The notes beneath the pieces were generated by a model. That model had not been told where the DNA came from and did not search any database. It was given only the letters and a program-made list of their open reading frames with translations. A stretch of DNA of 64,000 nucleotides from Aldrovandia affinis (Eukaryota > Chordata > Actinopteri > Notacanthiformes > Halosauridae). The DNA is taken from assembly GCA_029706075.1 (NCBI GenBank), contig JAINUG010000194.1, positions 372,001 to 436,000 on the forward strand. Direction: 5' to 3'. A program made the translations under genes and the position numbers. The first letter of the stretch is position 1; every line of letters begins with the position of its first letter. Below are positions 60,601-64,000 of this stretch, piece after piece.

Positions 60601-63052
60601 GAGTGAATTTGATCAATTCCATAAAATAATGTTCATTTAAGTGCTTACTCTTGGGCTTAGTCTTACACGGCTTGTGCTAGTAAAGCAAATAGCATCTTTG
60701 GATAAGTTTGCCCATTTCTCAAAAACAGAAAATCATTATTTAAAAATAAATAAATACAGAAAATAAGCACTCATTCACTCAGTGGACATTTCTAACTCAG
60801 TGTGAAGTCTGCTGCTGCTGGTGGCTAATAATACAGTCAATACGTGCGGAGATCTTTGAAAAGGCGACACGCATGTCGTCCTTAAGGCTCAACCTGGCCC
60901 TATATTTTGTTTTCAGAGCTGTCATGGCTGAAAAGCTAGCTAAACACAGATATGTGCTGCTGATTGGTATCAACACCTTAACTACTGCATCATGAGATAC
61001 TTGATACTCAGCACCACACTCAGGCCAGAATGTTTCCAGGGGCACTACAATGAAAAGAGCTCTCCAGGTGGTTTCAGATGAGATTTCAATGAGTTCTTCC
61101 GAGAGTTTGGATGGAGATGTGTCAGGAAGCCTGGTCTCAATGTTCCCTGTAAAGGCATTCTTTATCCAGAGGTAGGAAGCTTCTTCCTCCTTGCTGAGTT
61201 CAGGGAAATAACTGTTGAACTTGTCCAACATCCCTGACAAGTCTGCTGTTCCCTGGCGCTTGATGGTTCTGAAATCCATCTTTTTCTCCTGAAGGAAGGC
61301 ATGCAACAGTTCGAACATATCAGTGGTTCCTGATGAGGCTCGATTTTTCCACATTTGTAACTTTCTCTTGAAAGCCTCCACTCTTTCATGTTGGGAAATG
61401 AAGTCGATGATGTATTTCCACGCTGCATTGTTTTGTTGAGTTTGTTCGTTTCATTAAAGATGTCCGCAAGGTAGCTGAGTTGAGCCAGCCATTTCTCATC
61501 CTTGAGGAGCTCAGCCAGTTCAGGTTTCTTGTCTGAAAGAAAGGTATGCAGTTCCTCCCTGAGGCTGAACGGGTGCATCAGCGTCCCTCCCTGGGACAGC
61601 CATCTTATCTCAGTATGCATGAGAAGGGAGAGATGGTCAGGACCCGTCTCTTCACAGAGGGAAGTGAATAAACTGGAGTTTGTGGCTCTTGCTTTAACAA
61701 AGTTCACAATACAAATTTTTTGAAGCCCAGGATCAATGTGCAGAACACAATGCGTTGAGATGACGTGGGGAGCGACAGCTTTTATTCTAGCTAGAATAGT
61801 GTCTGCCCGTCATCGCTGTGGCTCCATCCGTGCACAATCCAATGCAGTTAATCCTGTTTTTTTTATTTATTATTAATTAATTAATTAATTTTTTATACAT
61901 TTTACAGATTTTCCCCTGTTTTTCTCCCCAATTTGGAAGCCAATTATAGCCTCTATTTATTTAGATTAACCCCCCCCACGAACTCGCCAGCCAAATACGG
62001 GTGCATTAGATCGCTACGCTATCCGCCAGCCCCTTGGCTTATTCCATTTGACCTCATGAAATGCATCCAGTGCTTCAAAAACATATTTTGCCATTGTAGT
62101 CATCTAGAGCTCTTTACGAAACAAAGAATCTTCCCACATCTCTTTTTCCCATTCATAGCGAAAGTGCGAGTAGATGCGACATTTTAGACGCGTCTGTCGA
62201 CTCATCTAATTGAATGGTAAAGTAATTTCCCTGAAGGCGCGCAGCGCACTGTACCGTTATATCCTCCAACATTGATGAGATGCGATGTTTAACTGTGTCA
62301 TTTGACATCAGAATTTTTGATAACTGCTTGGCTGCCTTCTCTACAAACAGTTCTCTCACTATCTCAGTTGCACAAGGCATAACCAAGGTTTCCCCAAAAG
62401 TATGAGGTTTTTTTTCTTCTATTGTCTTATGAGGTTTTGCTATCTTCTGCGCCACGGCGTATGATATTTTAAACAGTTTCTTATCCACAGCGGTAGTCGC
62501 TTTCATCTCCGCTTGTGGGCCATTGAGCTCTCTTGCCTTTCGCTCAATAAATACCCTGGGCTTGTCCTTATAATGGTCATGTTTCTGATCAACTTGGAAG
62601 GTCTCACTCGTTGGATAGCACTTGAGAACAAATGACAGTTTGTGGTTGTGGTGAGCCTTTGCTCCCGGGGAATACAACGAAGCCATAATTAAGGTAAAAT
62701 CTTTCACAGTTTTTATTACAAAAATGATCTCATCAAAGTCAGCTCATCCGAAGGTAAGAGTTACAGGAGGCGGTCTTACCTTGCAAAAAAAAATATCTAA
62801 AGTAACAGCACTATGATCACTTGTCCCTAGTGGTTCCACTGCCTCTGAGCTGCAAATTCTGTCAGGATTATTGCACAAAACCAGGTCCAGAATTGATTTC
62901 CCTCTCATGGGCTGAGTAACAGACTGCACCAAAAATAACAGTCATTAACTACATCTCCACATCGAAAGTAATTTTCTTACTTTGTTTTGCAGTTTTGGGA
63001 ATGCAGCCCTCGACGAGAGGAGTATTCTAGCCCCTCTGTACCAGTGTTGCAT
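48298..63052 (+). CDS. fam20b: FAM20B glycosaminoglycan xylosylkinase (six exons, 3' end outside window)
   Basis: Exons 48298-48674, 55965-56051, 56216-56325, 57237-57408, 60012-60203 and 62993-63052 join in frame to give 332 residues plus two bases. Human FAM20B has 409 residues, so about 76 are missing beyond 64000. FAM20B is a Golgi kinase that phosphorylates the xylose of the proteoglycan linkage region. Visible: a signal anchor (about 6-24), '[20 protein letters not shown]' with the ATP-site region, Cys-rich 'CFYGKCYYC', '[20 protein letters not shown]', and the catalytic blocks '[10 protein letters not shown]' (D289) and 'LLDNAK' (D309). Start: 48298 gives MKLKQRVV as in human, although an in-frame ATG exists at 48184. 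Exon 4 ends in an unusual tandem repeat. The neighbours match human 1q25. Confidence 0.95.
48675..49534. other. fam20b intron 1, first part
   Basis: No exon or clear repeat is seen before the LINE tail at 49535. Confidence 0.5.
49535..52375 (-). mobile_element. L2-like LINE remnant, internally deleted
   Basis: Read on the minus strand, the order is: an endonuclease piece with '[12 protein letters not shown]' (about 51844-52194), a second endonuclease piece with '[10 protein letters not shown]' (51548-51808), the first half of reverse transcriptase with '[19 protein letters not shown]' and '[17 protein letters not shown]' (50638-51102), then the C-terminal '[16 protein letters not shown]' (50402-50614). 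The RT centre with its catalytic Asp pair is missing, and the pieces lie in different frames. The 3' tail is a (TTTGA)n run (TCAAA on plus, 49535-49564). It lies in fam20b intron 1. Confidence 0.85.
52376..55964. other. fam20b: fam20b intron 1, last part
   Basis: AT-rich intron with two scraps of the SINE 3' core: 53406-53455 (minus) and about 54825-54875 (plus, degraded). A TA-rich run lies at 55175-55225. Nothing coding was seen. It ends in the acceptor 'cccctctttcag'. Confidence 0.6.
53406..53455 (-). mobile_element. SINE 3' core fragment
   Basis: 'catttagcagacgctcttat' followed by 'ccagagcgact' is the complement of the V-SINE-like core seen at 20704-20921. Only the tail is left. Confidence 0.7.
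55965..56051 (+). CDS. fam20b: fam20b exon 2 (residues 126-154)
   Basis: It encodes [20 protein letters not shown] then EVAAFHLDR. It is near identical to human in this part. The donor is GTAATT. Confidence 0.95.
56216..56325 (+). CDS. fam20b: fam20b exon 3 (residues 155-191)
   Basis: It encodes [20 protein letters not shown] then [16 protein letters not shown]. The preceding intron is only 164 bases. The donor is GTGAGT. Confidence 0.95.
56326..57236. other. fam20b intron 3
   Basis: An AT-rich 911-base intron with no repeat that I recognise; it ends in 'accctctctctcccag'. Confidence 0.7.
57237..57408 (+). CDS. fam20b: fam20b exon 4 (residues 192-248)
   Basis: It encodes [20 protein letters not shown] through [11 protein letters not shown], including an N-glycosylation sequon (NNT) and the Cys cluster. 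Its last 13 bases and its GTGAGA donor are the first unit of a 40-bp tandem repeat. Confidence 0.95.
57396..58940 (+). repeat. 40-bp tandem repeat containing the exon 4 splice donor, split by an insertion
   Basis: The unit 'gcaaactggccaggtgagac' plus 'tgctctctttctaataccct' occurs five times at 57396-57597 and four more times at 58781-58940. The two blocks are separated by an LTR-like insertion. The first five units are identical apart from the true exon edge; the last two carry a few changes. Every unit repeats the GCCAG|GTGAGA donor (the third distal unit has GACAG|GTGAGA). Confidence 0.95.
57598..58775. mobile_element. solo-LTR-like insertion with 5-bp target duplication
   Basis: A 1178-base segment begins TGTCACAC and ends CTCCACA (TG...CA ends). 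It is flanked by CCTGC on both sides (57593-57597 and 58776-58780), as expected for an LTR retroelement. There is no coding region, so it fits a solo LTR. Inside are four copies of a 14-bp unit 'acattccacatcaa' (58319-58376). Family and orientation are unknown. Confidence 0.65.
58941..60011. other. fam20b intron 4, last part
   Basis: AT-rich intron. It holds a degenerate copy (59729-59799) of the sequence at the exon 6 acceptor. A minus-strand frame at 59387-59680 is not recognised. The acceptor of exon 5 is 'gtgtgtgccctcag'. Confidence 0.6.
60012..60203 (+). CDS. fam20b: fam20b exon 5 (residues 249-312), catalytic core
   Basis: It encodes [20 protein letters not shown] through '[18 protein letters not shown]' to LLDNAK. 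It carries the catalytic Asp in NADRHH (289) and the metal-binding Asp in LLDNAK (309). Both are intact, so an active kinase is expected. Confidence 0.95.
60487..60612. repeat. dispersed repeat ('taagaacattagaatac...ggctcatctaggct')
   Basis: The wording 'agaacattagaa', 'ggcctttggctcatctaggc' and 'agtactgcatcaagcctgg' matches a repeat type I remember from many fish genomes. The class was not determined here. Confidence 0.5.
60797..62707 (-). pseudogene. broken hAT transposase (ZBED5/FAM200-like)
   Basis: Minus-strand fragments in order are: 62707-62153 (with '[19 protein letters not shown]'), 61707-61162 (with '[11 protein letters not shown]' and '[20 protein letters not shown]') and 61381-60797 (with '[16 protein letters not shown]' and 'SYLWIKNAF'). 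They need at least two frame changes, and a stretch around 61850-62060 interrupts the first join. The sequence resembles vertebrate hAT-derived ZBED5 and FAM200 proteins. It lies antisense in fam20b intron 5 and is dead as it stands. No terminal repeats were identified. Confidence 0.8.
61850..62060. mobile_element. small repeat inserted in the hAT pseudogene
   Basis: A run of 'ttaattaattaatt' is followed by 'cccctgtttttctccccaat' and 'cgaactcgccagccaaatac'. This is unlike the transposase around it and resembles part of a common fish repeat. The edges are approximate. Confidence 0.4.
62744..62932 (-). mobile_element. LINE endonuclease fragment
   Basis: The minus-strand frame '[20 protein letters not shown]' followed by '[14 protein letters not shown]' is the C-terminal part of a LINE apurinic endonuclease, with the conserved SDH. 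It ends within 60 bases of the fam20b exon 6 acceptor. Confidence 0.75.
62993..63052 (+). CDS. fam20b: fam20b exon 6 (residues 313-332, ends in split Ile codon)
   Basis: It encodes [19 protein letters not shown] and two bases of the next codon; the donor is AT|GTGAGT. The next exon, with the C-terminal part of the kinase, is not in the window. Confidence 0.93.
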
Positions 63053-63724
63053 GTGAGTATATACCCAGTGTCGGACACACAAGTTCACTGGTCACCTTTA
63101 GTTTTCCTTATATTCTCTGTCTCTCTCTATGGAAGTGACCTCATGCACATGAGTGGAGCACCAGTCAGTTTCCATGTACATCAGCAATAATCAGTCCATG
63201 TCCACAAATACACTGTAGACCTGCCAACCCCATAAATAGATGCTACTCATACATCCCCTTGTCCCATTTCATTATGAAAGTCACTTCAGTTTTATTCGAT
63301 ATGTCCAGCATGTCTTATACGTCTTTGTTCTGGTAAACAGAAGTTTTTATGCAGTACATAGCACATGGCTTCTCTTTGTCATTGCCCCATTTCCCATGAA
63401 TGCTTCGATGATTATGACCTCTTTCTCAGGGTTGATTCACATATATACAGTATTTGTATTCTCAACATGTGCATCCCAAACGGAAATTAATTTCTGGCAA
63501 ACAGTGTCGTCTTTCCAACATTCACTTTTCAGGAATGAAAGTGTTCCATAGATTTGTGCTGACTTCAGAGCGCTCAAATGTTCCCTCAGTTGTTTTTGTT
63601 AACCTGTATGGTAATTGTACTATAAACAGTGAATGTGGTGATTTCAAAAATGTTATAACGAGACTCCTTAGGGAAAAACTCCTCTATCAAAAGCTGTTCT
63701 CCCAGACATCAAAAACATAACATA
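63053..63724. other. fam20b intron 6, start
   Basis: No exon matching the FAM20B C-terminus was found here. The long plus-strand frames have no family match. Confidence 0.6.
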
Positions 63725-64000
63725 TGGGCTGCTGGGTGGCTCATCCTGGCACTATTCTAGTCTGTGGATGAGCCCCACGTTCTGGTATCTAATCAGCTGA
63801 CTGTGGCCAGCAGTTCTGCAGGGCAACGCACAATTGACAGTGCCGCCTAGGGAGGGCAGGACCCCCACTGTACAATTGGGCCCCCGGGGTCTACCAGTAT
63901 AAAGCTGCACACAGATAAAGTGTCTTCCTCCGACTCATGTCTGTGCGAGCTTAACTTTGCGTGTTTCAGAGGAGCGCACATGCTTGTCTGCGCTCTCCCG
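63725..64000. mobile_element. SINE-like repeat, cut by the window edge
   Basis: 'gggctgctgggtggctcatc' and 'ctgtggccagcagttctgca' match a repeat type I remember from fish genomes. The 3' end lies outside the window. Confidence 0.45.

Overview
The window is vertebrate nuclear DNA, almost certainly from a bony fish and most likely a teleost. It has intron-split genes with GT-AG junctions. It also carries tRNA-headed SINEs with the fish-type 'ctctggataagagcgtctgctaaatg'-like 3' core, L2-like LINE pieces, Tc1 and hAT elements, and many microsatellites. I cannot name the species. Protein identities were assigned by reading translated exons against remembered human family members, not by a database search.

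Three protein genes are present in the order and orientation of human 1q25: ralgps2 (+), angptl1 (-, nested inside a ralgps2 intron) and fam20b (+). The first 24.2 kb is one ralgps2 intron that continues off the left edge. It contains the whole coding part of angptl1: four exons on the minus strand (11729 to 4465, 477 aa), encoding a secreted coiled-coil plus fibrinogen-like protein. A GC-rich block at 19.6-20.1 kb may be the angptl1 promoter and non-coding first exon. From 24250 to 34802 twelve exons encode the last 383 residues of RALGPS2: the end of the RasGEF domain, a proline-rich SH3-binding linker and a PH domain. The RasGEF core is left of the window. A long 3' UTR probably runs to about 39.6 kb.

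40.2-43 kb is intergenic and holds a composite Tc1 element. fam20b (glycosaminoglycan xylosylkinase) has its first coding exon at 48298 and five more up to 63052. The final coding part, about 76 residues in the human protein, lies beyond the right edge. Its introns are full of mobile DNA: a deleted L2-like LINE, a broken hAT transposase, two hAT MITEs upstream of the first coding exon, and SINE pieces.

No operon-like or wholly new system was found; this is a conserved vertebrate locus. The most striking local structure is at the exon 4 donor of fam20b. The end of the exon and its splice donor are copied about nine times as a 40-bp tandem repeat, and that repeat was later split by a 1178-bp LTR-like insertion with a 5-bp target duplication. 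Other leads are a possible 42-bp in-frame cassette exon in ralgps2 and a degenerate second copy of the fam20b exon 6 acceptor region.
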